This document shows, one piece after another, positions 1 through 9,481 of a DNA stretch of 64,000 nucleotides (position 1 is its first letter; each line of letters starts with the position of its first letter). The notes beneath the pieces were generated by a model. The model saw only the letters and a program-made list of their open reading frames with translations. It made no database searches and was not told the origin of the DNA. The stretch covers positions 3,162,001 to 3,226,000 of the forward strand of contig NZ_JACHJR010000001.1 in NCBI RefSeq assembly GCF_014203705.1, given 5' to 3'. The position numbers and the translations under genes were made by a program. Source of the stretch: Kitasatospora gansuensis. Its GTDB lineage: Bacteria; Actinomycetota; Actinomycetes; Streptomycetales; Streptomycetaceae.

Positions 1-315
1 GGGCAGCTCGTACGCGTCGCCCGCCGCGGGGTGAATGGTGGCGACCTTGCGGGCGTGGTCCACAGCGGTCACGTGACCGGTGAGCACCTCCGCCTTCTTG
101 AGGGCGCTGCGCAGCGGGGCAACGAGGTTGCGAGGCGCGACGTTGCCGCCGGCCGCCTCGGGGAGGAAGGGCAGGTACGTCATGTACGACCGCGGGTCGA
201 CGACCGTGACGGTCGCTTCGCCGTAGCGCATCTTCTTGAGGATGCGCATCGCGGCATACAGGCCGACGTAACCACCGCCGACGATCAGGATGCGAGGACG
301 CTCCGTGGTGCTCAT
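1..315 (-). CDS. ndh: Type II NADH dehydrogenase (FAD/NAD-dependent oxidoreductase), C-terminus cut off by window edge
   Basis: This is the first 105 codons of a flavoprotein that probably moves electrons from NADH to menaquinone at the inner face of the membrane without pumping protons. The reading starts at ATG 315 and runs off the left edge. Residues 7-20 show the FAD-binding Rossmann turn ILIVGGGYVGLYAA, followed by VTVVDPRSYMTYLPFLPEAA, which is typical of NDH-2 proteins. Membrane-anchoring and NADH-binding parts lie outside the window. A Rex-like operator about 330 bp upstream suggests control by the NADH/NAD+ ratio. Another pyridine-nucleotide disulfide oxidoreductase is possible, but NDH-2 fits the N-terminus best. 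Confidence 0.85.
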   Translation of the reverse strand, partial: MSTTERPRILIVGGGYVGLYAAMRILKKMRYGEATVTVVDPRSYMTYLPFLPEAAGGNVAPRNLVAPLRSALKKAEVLTGHVTAVDHARKVATIHPAAGDAYELP

Positions 316-758
316 ATCCGAAAGTATCCACCCCCGATTGGGGGCACCTTCGTGAGGCCCGTCACAAGCCTCTGGACAGCACCTGCTACACTGCCCGGCC
401 ACACTTCCCCGGCCGATCCGTCACCTCACACCGCCGAAACGACCGGTGTGCGTCGGCCCGTCGGCAGGGGGGCTCTGAGCAGCAACGATCCCGGCGTTGA
501 GCGGGTTCCCGCACTGGTGTTTCGATTCCATCACCGGTCCCGAAACCTGCCTGCGATCCGATGGACACCCACTGGAGTCGACCTTCGGTCCCGCATTCCG
601 GACGGAGCGGGCATCGGAGTGCGACGAATGACTGGATCGCCATGTGAAGAAATTCACGAAGTTTCTCGCGGCACGCCGTGCAGCACGCGGCCCCGGGTGC
701 CACAGCGGCGTCCCGGGGCCGTCCGGACGGGGTCCGGCAGGGGCTCGAAGAGGGTCGG
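316..758. other. 443-bp intergenic region upstream of ndh
   Basis: No credible gene is seen on either strand; the short open frames here look like chance GC-rich frames. The gap holds the upstream region of ndh, transcribed leftwards, including a Rex-like operator at 643-658. No clear sigma-factor hexamers or tRNA-like folds were found. The distance from the operator to the ndh start suggests either a long 5' leader or a distal promoter. Confidence 0.6.
643..658. promoter_or_regulatory. Putative Rex operator upstream of ndh
   Basis: The sequence TGTGAAGAAATTCACG is an inverted repeat with a 4-bp spacer. It matches the Streptomyces Rex consensus TGTGAANNNNTTCAC(A) at every position but the last. 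Rex senses NADH/NAD+ and represses respiratory genes such as cyd, nuo and ndh. It lies 328 bp before the ndh start codon, which is farther than usual, so the promoter position remains unknown. Confidence 0.65.
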
Positions 759-1700
759 TCAGGAGACCAGGCTCCAGGCGATCCCGTCCAGGATGTCGTG
801 CTCGCTCACCACCAGCTCGGTGGCACCGGTCCGCTCCATGATCTCCAGCAGCACCAGGGCGCCCGCCCCGATCACGTCCACCCGGCCCGGGTGCATCACC
901 GGGATCGCGGCGCGCTGCTCGTGCGTCATGGTCAGCAGCCGGCCGGTCACCTCGCGGACCTGGTCCACCGTCAGCCGGGCGTGGTGGATGACCTCGGAGT
1001 CGTACGAGGCCAGCTCCAGCGCGATGCCCGCCACCGTGGTGACGGTGCCCGCCAGGCCGACCAGGGTGGCGGCGGTGGTCAGCGGGACGGCCTCGGCCGC
1101 CACGTCCAGCGCGGCCCGGACGTCGGCCTTGGCGCGGGAGATCTGGCCGAGCTCGGGCAGCTCGGACCCGGCGAAGTGCCGCTCCGTCAGCCGGACGCAG
1201 CCGATGTCCACCGAGCGGGCCGCCTCGACGTCCTTGCCGCCGAGCACGAACTCGGTCGAGCCGCCGCCCAGGTCGAACACCAGGTACGGGGAAGGGAACT
1301 GACCACCGGTCAGCTCCTTGGTGGCGCCGGTGAAGGACAGCCGGGCCTCCTCGTCACCACTCACCACGACCGGCTCGACACCGAGGATCTCGCGCACCCC
1401 GGCGACGTACTCGGCGCTGTTCTCGGCGTCCCGGGAGGCGCTGGTGGCGACGAACCGCAGCCGGTCCGGGCCGACCCCGTACTCGGCCAGCACCGCGGCG
1501 TACTCGCGGCAGGCCGCGAAGGTGCGCTCCAGGGCCTCGGGCGCCAGCCGGCCGGTCCGGTCGACGTCCTGGCCGAGGCGGTTGATCACCATCCGGCGGT
1601 CCAGGTCGGTGATCTCGCCGGTTTCGGGGTCGAGGTCGGCGACCAGCAGGCGGATCGAGTTGGTGCCGCAGTCGATCGCGCCGACCCTGGTGACGGTCAC
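759..1700 (-). CDS. ppx: Exopolyphosphatase / Ppx-GppA phosphatase
   Basis: This 313-residue ASKHA-fold phosphatase is expected to hydrolyse terminal phosphate from polyphosphate, or pppGpp. The N-terminal phosphate-1 loop AIDCGTNSIRLLVAD (about residues 8-22) and the second phosphate loop VFDLGGGSTEFVLG are intact, as is GLAGTVTTVAGI. It is the short actinobacterial form, without the extra C-terminal domains of E. coli Ppx. The GTG start at 1700 overlaps the TGA of the DUF501 gene (GTGA), so the two are translationally coupled. It is the last gene of the ftsB-like/DUF501/ppx unit behind eno. Confidence 0.92.
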   Translation of the reverse strand: MTVTRVGAIDCGTNSIRLLVADLDPETGEITDLDRRMVINRLGQDVDRTGRLAPEALERTFAACREYAAVLAEYGVGPDRLRFVATSASRDAENSAEYVAGVREILGVEPVVVSGDEEARLSFTGATKELTGGQFPSPYLVFDLGGGSTEFVLGGKDVEAARSVDIGCVRLTERHFAGSELPELGQISRAKADVRAALDVAAEAVPLTTAATLVGLAGTVTTVAGIALELASYDSEVIHHARLTVDQVREVTGRLLTMTHEQRAAIPVMHPGRVDVIGAGALVLLEIMERTGATELVVSEHDILDGIAWSLVS

Positions 1701-2347
1701 TCCGACTCCCCCGTCTGCTCGGCCTCGGCCTCGGCCTCGGCGCGCTTGGCCGCGCGCTCGGCGGCCAGCTGCTCCTTGGCGGCGATCACGGCCGCGTGGT
1801 CCTGGGCCTTGGCCCGGTTCCTGGCCACCCGGCCACCGGCCGCCTCGACCTCCTCCGGCGAGACACAGGGGCCCTTGGCCCACCAGTCCTCCAGCATCCC
1901 GATCGCCTCGTCGCCGAGCGGGTTGACCCCGGGGCCCGCCGCCAGCGAGTGACCGACCAGCACGTGCAGGCACTTCACCCGGTCCGGCATGCCACCGGCG
2001 CTCGGGAAGCCCTCCAGCACCTCGATGGCGTCCCGGCGCGCGATGTAGTCCTCGTGCGCCTTCTGGTACGCCGCCGCCAGCTCCGGGTCCTCGGCCAGCC
2101 GGGCGGTCTGATCCTTCATCACCCCGTCCGCCTCCAGGGTGCCGATCAGCGAGGCGGCCTTGGGGCAGGTCAGGTAGTACAGGGTGGGGAACGGCGTGCC
2201 GTCCGGCAGCCGGGGCGCGGTCTCCACCACGTCGGGGTTGCCGCACGGGCAGCGGTGCGCCACCCCGCGCAGGCCGCGCGGGACGCGGCCGAGCTGGGCC
2301 GCGATCGCGGCGACGTCCTGGTCCGGGACGGTCGGGTTCTCAGTCAT
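1697..2347 (-). CDS. DUF501 family protein
   Basis: This is a 216-residue cytosolic protein of the DUF501 family, whose function is not established. It has a conserved N-terminal cysteine pair (HRCPCGNPDVVET) and a third cysteine in LYYLTCPKAA, which might bind metal. The last 40 residues form a charged Ala/Glu-rich helix. It starts at ATG 2347, 14 bp after the septum-initiator gene ends, and its stop overlaps the ppx start. The eno, ftsB-like, DUF501, ppx order is widely conserved in actinobacteria, which points to a shared housekeeping role, but I cannot assign one. Confidence 0.88.
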   Translation of the reverse strand: MTENPTVPDQDVAAIAAQLGRVPRGLRGVAHRCPCGNPDVVETAPRLPDGTPFPTLYYLTCPKAASLIGTLEADGVMKDQTARLAEDPELAAAYQKAHEDYIARRDAIEVLEGFPSAGGMPDRVKCLHVLVGHSLAAGPGVNPLGDEAIGMLEDWWAKGPCVSPEEVEAAGGRVARNRAKAQDHAAVIAAKEQLAAERAAKRAEAEAEAEQTGESE

Positions 2348-2361
2348 GGGGTGTGCTGCCT

Positions 2362-2784
2362 CTAGCGTTGTGCGGAGGTGGAGTCGGCCTGGTCGACCGA
2401 GTCCCAGACGCTGGCGTACCAGGGCTGGGCGGCCTTGGCCTGCGGGGCTGACCCCGCGTCGGCCGAGGAGGACTTGGTGCTCGGCGGGTTCGGGTCCACC
2501 GAGATGAAGGGGGTCTCGCCGGGCATCGCGTAGTGCAGCCGCTCGCGGCCCTGCGCCTTCACGAACTCCGGGTCCTGCCAGCGGGCGCGCTCCCGGCGGA
2601 GCTGCTCGACCTGCTGCCTGGCGTGCTCGGCCTTCGCCCGCTGGGCGGAGATGTCCGAGCGCTGCGAGATGAACTGCCGGGTCGGGTAGGCGAGGATCGC
2701 CACCAGCGAGCAGAGTACGAGCACCAGGACGGTGGCCCGGCTGGTGAAGCGCGGTCGCGCCGCCAAGCCCGGAATCTTCCACAT
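2362..2784 (-). CDS. Septum formation initiator (FtsB/DivIC family)
   Basis: This is a 140-residue bitopic membrane protein. A short basic N-terminus is followed by one transmembrane helix (about residues 18-37, VLVLVLCSLVAILAYPTRQF). A coiled coil comes next (about 38-70), then the FtsB/DivIC pocket sequence WQDPEFVKAQGRERLHYAMP. FtsB/DivIC proteins link FtsL and FtsQ in the divisome. In streptomycetes this affects sporulation septation more than survival. The Ser/Asp-rich tail after about residue 105 is specific to this lineage. It starts at ATG 2784, downstream of eno on the same strand. Confidence 0.9.
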   Translation of the reverse strand: MWKIPGLAARPRFTSRATVLVLVLCSLVAILAYPTRQFISQRSDISAQRAKAEHARQQVEQLRRERARWQDPEFVKAQGRERLHYAMPGETPFISVDPNPPSTKSSSADAGSAPQAKAAQPWYASVWDSVDQADSTSAQR

Positions 2785-2810
2785 CGCTGGTACCCCTCCT
2801 GATCACATGC

Positions 2811-2855
2811 CGGTGCCCCGGCCCTCCACCCTACGGGGTGGGAGCCGGGGCACCG
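2811..2855 (-). terminator. Strong hairpin between eno and the ftsB-like gene
   Basis: CGGTGCCCCGGC pairs perfectly with GCCGGGGCACCG, and the inner CTCCACCC pairs with GGGTGGGAG around a TACG loop, giving a stem of about 20 bp. There is no U tract, as is usual for Streptomyces terminators. It probably ends or attenuates eno transcription. Confidence 0.8.
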
Positions 2856-2897
2856 GTTCGTTCAGCTCTGTGTCAGCCCTCGTGCTTGCTGTGCCAA

Positions 2898-4220
<1,323 letters not shown>

Positions 4221-4328
4221 TTACGACCAGAGCCTAACCGCACCGGAGCCCGGGGCCACGCTGCCCTTGGTCCCGTCTCACCGTGTGGCCCGGCTACTCA
4301 TCGGTAGTTCACCTGAATGACCGCAAAC

Positions 4329-4360
4329 GGGGCCGTACCACCCGGAAGCGGTACGGCCCC
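4329..4360 (-). terminator. Terminator of rpf
   Basis: GGGGCCGTACC and GGTACGGCCCC form an 11-bp perfect stem with a 10-nt loop. It lies 19 bp after the rpf stop codon on the minus strand. Confidence 0.8.
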
Positions 4361-4378
4361 TGCTGACGGAGTGTCGCG

Positions 4379-5332
<954 letters not shown>

Positions 5333-5459
5333 TCACAAGCTTATGTCGAACAGATCACACAGAAATCACGCTGCGCGTCCAGTCGTCCACAAACCGTACT
5401 GGTATGTCCGGGTTGATGCGTACTCAGATCACGACTGATCAGATCTGACCGACACGCCG

Positions 5460-6728
5460 TCAGCGCGGGTCGGTGATCTCCGGCGTGAACGACACCGGCA
5501 ACTCCCGCAGCCCGCGCATGATCAGACCACCCCGCCAGCGCAGCTCGTCCGGCTCGGCGGCGAGTTGGAGGTCGGGCAGCCGGGTGAGCAGCGTGGCCAG
5601 GGCGAATTGGCCCTCCAGCCGGGCCAGCGGGGCGCCGATGCAGTAGTGGATGCCGTGCCCGAAACCCAGGTGCGGATTGTCCTTGCGGGCGAGGTCCAGG
5701 GTGTTCTCCGCGGCGAACCTGGCCGGGTCGCGGTCGGCCGCCGCCAGCACCACCAACACCGGGTCCCCGACCGGGATATCCACCCCGCCGATGGTCAGCG
5801 GCTCGGTGGCGAACCGCCAGGTGGCCAGCTCCACCGGCCCGTCGTAGCGCAGCAGTTCCTCCACCGCCGTGGCCAGCAGCTCGGTCTCGCCGCGCTGCAC
5901 CGACTCCTGCAGCAGGGCGCGCTGCACCGGGTTGCGCAGCAGCGCGTAGGTGCCGTTGCCGATCAGGTTGATGGTGGTCTCGAAGCCGGCGAACAGCAGG
6001 ATGAAGGCCATCGCCGCGGCCTCGTTCTCGGTCAGGTGCTCACCGTGGTCACTGGCCCGGATCAGACCGGAGATCAGATCGTCGCCCAGGTCGGCCCGCT
6101 TACGGTGGATCAGCTCCAGCAGGTACGTCCGGATCTTCTTCACCGCCCGGCCCACCCCGCCGCGCTGGCCGCCGTGGTGGCGGATCATCGCGCCCGCCCA
6201 GTCCCGCAGGTCGTCCTGGTCCTCCGGCGGCACGCCGAGCAGGTCGCAGATCGCGTAGATGGGGAGCGGGAAGGCGAACTCGTGGATCAGGTCGGCCGAA
6301 CCGCGGGCCGCGAAGTCGTCGATCAGCCGGTCCGTCAGCTGCTGCACCCGCGGCTCGAACTCGGCCACCCGGCGCGGCGTGAACGCCTTCGACACCAGCC
6401 GCCGCAGCCGGGTGTGGTCCGGCGGGTCGATGTTCAGCAGATGCGTCATCAGATCCGCCTGCCGCTCACCCGGGATGCCCACCCGCCCGGTCTTGTGCGC
6501 CTGCCCGCTGTGGTGCGCCGGGTTCTTCGACAGCCGCCCGTCCGCCAACGCCTGCCGGGCGTCCGCGTACCGGGTGACCAGCCACGCCTCCACCCCGCTG
6601 GGCAGCGTGGTGCGGTGCACCGGTGCGTGCTCGCGCAGCCACGCGTACGCGGGGTAGGGGTCGGCGGCGAACTCCCAGGTGAAGAGTTCCGGCTGGGGGT
6701 TTCGGTACGTGTCCGGCATGTCGTGCAC
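5460..6728 (-). CDS. Cytochrome P450 monooxygenase (CYP107-like)
   Basis: This is a 422-residue soluble class I P450 that needs a ferredoxin partner not seen in this window. The heme loop FGHGIHYCIGAPLAR carries the cysteine ligand. The I-helix reads LLFAGFETT with the oxygen-activating Glu-Thr pair, and the K-helix EELLR supplies the ExxR motif. The substrate cannot be predicted. It starts at GTG 6728, but an in-frame ATG at 6719 (MPDTYRN) is an alternative. It stands alone, divergent from a small SDR-like gene across a 150-bp region with an inverted repeat. Confidence 0.93.
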   Translation of the reverse strand: MHDMPDTYRNPQPELFTWEFAADPYPAYAWLREHAPVHRTTLPSGVEAWLVTRYADARQALADGRLSKNPAHHSGQAHKTGRVGIPGERQADLMTHLLNIDPPDHTRLRRLVSKAFTPRRVAEFEPRVQQLTDRLIDDFAARGSADLIHEFAFPLPIYAICDLLGVPPEDQDDLRDWAGAMIRHHGGQRGGVGRAVKKIRTYLLELIHRKRADLGDDLISGLIRASDHGEHLTENEAAAMAFILLFAGFETTINLIGNGTYALLRNPVQRALLQESVQRGETELLATAVEELLRYDGPVELATWRFATEPLTIGGVDIPVGDPVLVVLAAADRDPARFAAENTLDLARKDNPHLGFGHGIHYCIGAPLARLEGQFALATLLTRLPDLQLAAEPDELRWRGGLIMRGLRELPVSFTPEITDPR

Positions 6729-6782
6729 CGTAACCTGCCAGGACAGGAGTGAGCTGGGTCACCTGGCGGGTAATTGCTCTTG

Positions 6783-6813
6783 CGGAGGATCGTGGCGTGC
6801 TTACGATCCTCCG
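6783..6813. promoter_or_regulatory. Inverted repeat in the P450/SDR divergent promoter region
   Basis: CGGAGGATCGT and ACGATCCTCCG form an 11-bp perfect inverted repeat around a 9-nt centre. It lies between divergent genes, 54 bp upstream of the P450 start and 66 bp upstream of the SDR-like start. It is placed to act as an operator for both, though no regulator gene is adjacent. Confidence 0.45.
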
Positions 6814-6879
6814 ATACGGTCTCGGTGGACGCCGGTGCGGCGTGCTCCACCGGGCGTAGCTCTCAGGGAGGAGCAGGCC

Positions 6880-7287
6880 ATGCGGGTAGCCGGGGCAGTA
6901 GTGGTCATCGCGGTGCTCGAAGGCGGTTCAGGTATCGGCCTGGCCCGCCGGTTCTCGGCGGCCGGCGCCGCCGGCATGCTGATCGCCGACCAACGCCCCG
7001 GAGTGGCCGAGGACCTCGCCACCGAACTCGACCGGCCCGGCTGCCCCGTGGTCGGCGTCAGCGGCGACGCCCGGCAGCCCAGCGACGTCGCGGCGCTGGT
7101 GGCCACCGCCGCGAAGCACCTCGGCCCGATCGACCTGTTCTGCGTGGCCGGCCCCGACGGCGAACGCATCCTCCCGCTCGCCGAACTCCCCGACCACCTC
7201 GACCCGCTGGCCGAGCTCCTCGCCCAGATCGGCGACGCCATCAGCGAGGTCATTCCGCGTCAGCGGGGCGTGCACATTTCCCACTGA
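6880..7287 (+). CDS. Truncated SDR-like Rossmann protein
   Basis: This 135-residue protein matches only the N-terminal half of short-chain dehydrogenases. It has the beta-alpha-beta start VVVIAVLEGGSGIGLARRF, where TGxxxGIG is altered to LEGGSGIG. An acidic residue follows beta 2 (LIADQRP) and a GDAR segment follows in the usual adenine-binding place. It stops before the Ser and YxxxK catalytic residues. ATG 6880 has an excellent GGGAGGAG ribosome site, so it appears to be expressed. It may be a decayed SDR or a small nucleotide-binding protein. A palindromic repeat element begins 12 bp after its stop. Confidence 0.7.
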   Translation: MRVAGAVVVIAVLEGGSGIGLARRFSAAGAAGMLIADQRPGVAEDLATELDRPGCPVVGVSGDARQPSDVAALVATAAKHLGPIDLFCVAGPDGERILPLAELPDHLDPLAELLAQIGDAISEVIPRQRGVHISH

Positions 7288-7298
7288 GCTTCGGAAGA

Positions 7299-7414
7299 CA
7301 GGGGCTCGGGGAACTGCGAGGAGATCTGGCGTGCGGGGCAAAATGCAAAGTGCCTGACCACCTATGCACGGATCACCTTTTCCGAGGTCGGCGTCGCAGT
7401 TCCCCGAGCCCCTG
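7299..7414 (+). repeat. Palindromic intergenic element, copy A
   Basis: The element is 116 bp with 21-bp perfect inverted ends: CAGGGGCTCGGGGAACTGCG plus A on the left, and its complement at 7394-7414. The interior includes GATCTGGCGTGCGGG and AAAGTGCCTGACCAC, shared with copy C in this orientation and with copies B and D inverted. It fills the gap between the convergent SDR-like gene and mazG, where the long stem could also terminate both transcripts. Confidence 0.85.
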
Positions 7415-7425
7415 GCCGTAGACAC

Positions 7426-8412
7426 TCAGCTCTCGGCGGAGCGGATCTCGTCGCGGTAGGCGCGAGCCGCGGCTCGGAGCGCCGCGTCGATGTCCACGTC
7501 AGCGTCGTAGGCCCGTTGGGCGACCGCGAGGAGCAGGCGGCCGGCCGACTCCTGGGTGAGCTCTTCCGGGAGGGCGTACGGGGCGTCGGGGACGGCGGTG
7601 AAGCCGGCCCGGCGGACCCGGGAGACCAGTTTGGCCGCGTAGGCCAGGGCGGGGAGCCCGGCGGGGACACCGTCCAGGAGCGAGTCGCGCTGCTTCTCGG
7701 CGGCCTTGAGCTGCTCCCAGTTGGCCTCGACCTGGGCGGATTCGGTGGCCTCGACGTCACCGAAGACGTGCGGGTGGCGGTACATCAGCTTCTCCACGAT
7801 GTCGCCTGCGACGTCGTCGATGGAGAACGGGTCCTCGGCGTCCTCCTCGGCGATCCGGGAGTGGAAGAAGACCTGGAGCAGCACGTCGCCGAGCTCCTCG
7901 CGGAAGGTCTCGCGGTCGCCGTCCTCGATCGCCTCGACCAGTTCGAAGGTCTCCTCGACCAGGTACTTCACCAGCGAGTCGTGGGTCTGCTCGGCGTCCC
8001 AGGGGCAGCCGCCGGGCGAGCGGAGCCGGTCCATCACCGAGGCCAGGTCGAGCAGTCGGGCACCCGGCAGGTCGTAGGAGCCGGGCAGCACCTCGATCTC
8101 GGGGACCCGGCCGGCCTCCTCGACGGCGATCCGGGCCAGCGCATCGGTCAGCCCCGGGTCGCCGTCGATGCTGCCGAGCCACACCACGGTGCCCTCGGTG
8201 CCGGTGAGCAGCCGGGCCAGCGCCGGGGCGGTGCCGCGCTCGACGAGTTCCACCTCGACCCCGGACTGGCGTACGGCGGGCAGTTGGGGGTGGTCCGGGT
8301 CCGCGGCGAGGACCCGGGCCGCCCCGTGCAGTGCCTGCCAGGCGGGCCAGGAGAGCAGGCCGGGGGCGACCCGGTGGGTGGTGGTGAGCAGGATCAGCTT
8401 CGGAGTGTCCAC
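7426..8412 (-). CDS. mazG: Nucleoside triphosphate pyrophosphohydrolase
   Basis: MazG hydrolyses NTPs and dNTPs to monophosphates and pyrophosphate, acting as a house-cleaning enzyme. The protein has 328 residues. The core begins at RLRSPGGCPWDAEQTHDSL (about residue 130) and carries the metal-binding EExxE and ExxD pairs in EETFELVEAI and REELGDVLLQV. The first 120 residues form an actinobacterial N-terminal extension that resembles a tetrapyrrole-methylase-like fold. It starts at GTG 8412 and appears to be transcribed alone. Confidence 0.93.
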   Translation of the reverse strand: MDTPKLILLTTTHRVAPGLLSWPAWQALHGAARVLAADPDHPQLPAVRQSGVEVELVERGTAPALARLLTGTEGTVVWLGSIDGDPGLTDALARIAVEEAGRVPEIEVLPGSYDLPGARLLDLASVMDRLRSPGGCPWDAEQTHDSLVKYLVEETFELVEAIEDGDRETFREELGDVLLQVFFHSRIAEEDAEDPFSIDDVAGDIVEKLMYRHPHVFGDVEATESAQVEANWEQLKAAEKQRDSLLDGVPAGLPALAYAAKLVSRVRRAGFTAVPDAPYALPEELTQESAGRLLLAVAQRAYDADVDIDAALRAAARAYRDEIRSAES

Positions 8413-8423
8413 GCCTCGAACTT

Positions 8424-8616
8424 AGACCCTCCGGCAATTGGGGGGTGGGTGAAGGAGCGGCGTTGGGGTGCGTGCCTCGGCGGCGCCGAGGAGGAAGTCC
8501 ATGCGGAGCATCGGCGACCGACGAGAAGCCGGCGAAGGGCCACTCCTGCCCGATGCCGGGCAAGGAGGGCGCGTGCCCCGGCGACGCGACGCCGCCCACC
8601 AAGCGCCGGAGGGTCT
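8424..8616. repeat. 193-bp segment with 12-bp terminal inverted repeats
   Basis: AGACCCTCCGGC at 8424-8435 is repeated as an exact inverted copy, GCCGGAGGGTCT, at 8605-8616. The outer flanks also look alike, with CGCCTCGAACTT on the left and CTTGACGCCTCG on the right. No convincing gene lies inside. The whole fills the gap between mazG and the SurA-like lipoprotein gene. It could be a small non-autonomous mobile element, or two halves of a regulatory or terminator structure. No target duplication is obvious. Confidence 0.45.
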
Positions 8617-8631
8617 TGACGCCTCGGTGGA

Positions 8632-9273
8632 TCAGGCCGTGGTGGCGGCGGGCTGCCGGAGCCAGTCGGAGACGGTGTTGGTGAGGCCGATCTGCTTGAC
8701 GTCCCAGCGGCCGTAGCGCGGGTTGACCTCGATCCGCAGCTTGGTCCCGGCGTCGGTGAGGGCGGCCCGGACCACCGCGTCGCCCTCGGCGCTGCGGGCG
8801 TCCTTGCCCTGGGCGGCGGCGAGCTTCTGGATGCCCAACTGCTGGCGGTAGAAGGCGGAGACCTCGGCGGCCGGGACGCTCTGCTTGAACAGCAGCTCGC
8901 GCTGGAGCTCGGCGACGCCGCCGAGCAGCTTGGCCTCGCTCTCCCTGGCCTCGTCGATCTCCCCGTCGGTGACGGTGAGTCGGCGGTCCGCCAGTGCCTT
9001 GTCCACCACCTGGTTGAGCACCAGCTCGGCGACCGTACGCCGGACCAGTCCGGCCCGTTCGGTGGTCCGCCGACCGCCCGACTCGGCCGCCACCGCGTCC
9101 CGCAGGCCGGTCACCCTGGACTCGACCGCCGCGATGGTGATCTGCTCACCGCCGACCACGGCCGCCGACCCCTGGTGGGGTGCCCCACTGCCACAGGCGG
9201 CCAGGGCGGCCCCGGCGAGCAGGACGCCGACGGCGGTTCGGCCGTGGCGGAGCGCGGTGCGGGTGCGGATCAC
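8632..9273 (-). CDS. SurA N-terminal-domain lipoprotein
   Basis: This is a 213-residue putative periplasm-facing lipoprotein. A basic start is followed by a hydrophobic stretch ending in the lipobox LAAC at about residue 26. Residues 40-140 match the helical SurA/PrsA-type N-terminal chaperone domain (GGEQITIAAVESRVTGLRDA, then VLNQVVDKALADRRLTVTDG). No parvulin peptidyl-prolyl isomerase domain follows. It is therefore probably a chaperone-like lipoprotein for exported proteins. The start is GTG 9273. It lies upstream of mazG on the same strand but is separated by the inverted-repeat segment. Confidence 0.82.
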   Translation of the reverse strand: MIRTRTALRHGRTAVGVLLAGAALAACGSGAPHQGSAAVVGGEQITIAAVESRVTGLRDAVAAESGGRRTTERAGLVRRTVAELVLNQVVDKALADRRLTVTDGEIDEARESEAKLLGGVAELQRELLFKQSVPAAEVSAFYRQQLGIQKLAAAQGKDARSAEGDAVVRAALTDAGTKLRIEVNPRYGRWDVKQIGLTNTVSDWLRQPAATTA

Positions 9274-9422
9274 GTGGGGCTCCCGGGAGTTGTGGGGTGC
9301 GCGAGGTTCTCCTGACGGTGCTCAGTCTCCAAGCTCCGGGGCGTTTGGCCAAGGGTGTCGACGCGGGCCAAAAGGCTTCTTTCCCCGGCTTTCCGGACAT
9401 CGGTAACCGGTTGTACTCCCCA

Positions 9423-9438
9423 ATAGTTGGCGAACTAT
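9423..9438. promoter_or_regulatory. Inverted repeat upstream of the ALF-repeat gene
   Basis: ATAGTTGGCGAACTAT is a 6-4-6 perfect inverted repeat. It lies 44 bp before the start codon of the ALF gene in an unusually A/T-rich patch, where a promoter is expected. It is a candidate operator for an unknown regulator. Confidence 0.4.
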
Positions 9439-9481
9439 CATTCGATCCTCTGATCATCTTGTGCAGGTGGGGGTCCGCCCA

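Noticed and set aside
386..703. Short minus-strand open frames upstream of ndh
   Set aside because: No ribosome site, no recognisable protein features, and they overlap the Rex-like operator.
8445..8684. Small plus-strand frame in the 8424-8616 segment
   Set aside because: It runs through the inverted repeat into the SurA-like gene and has no supported start.
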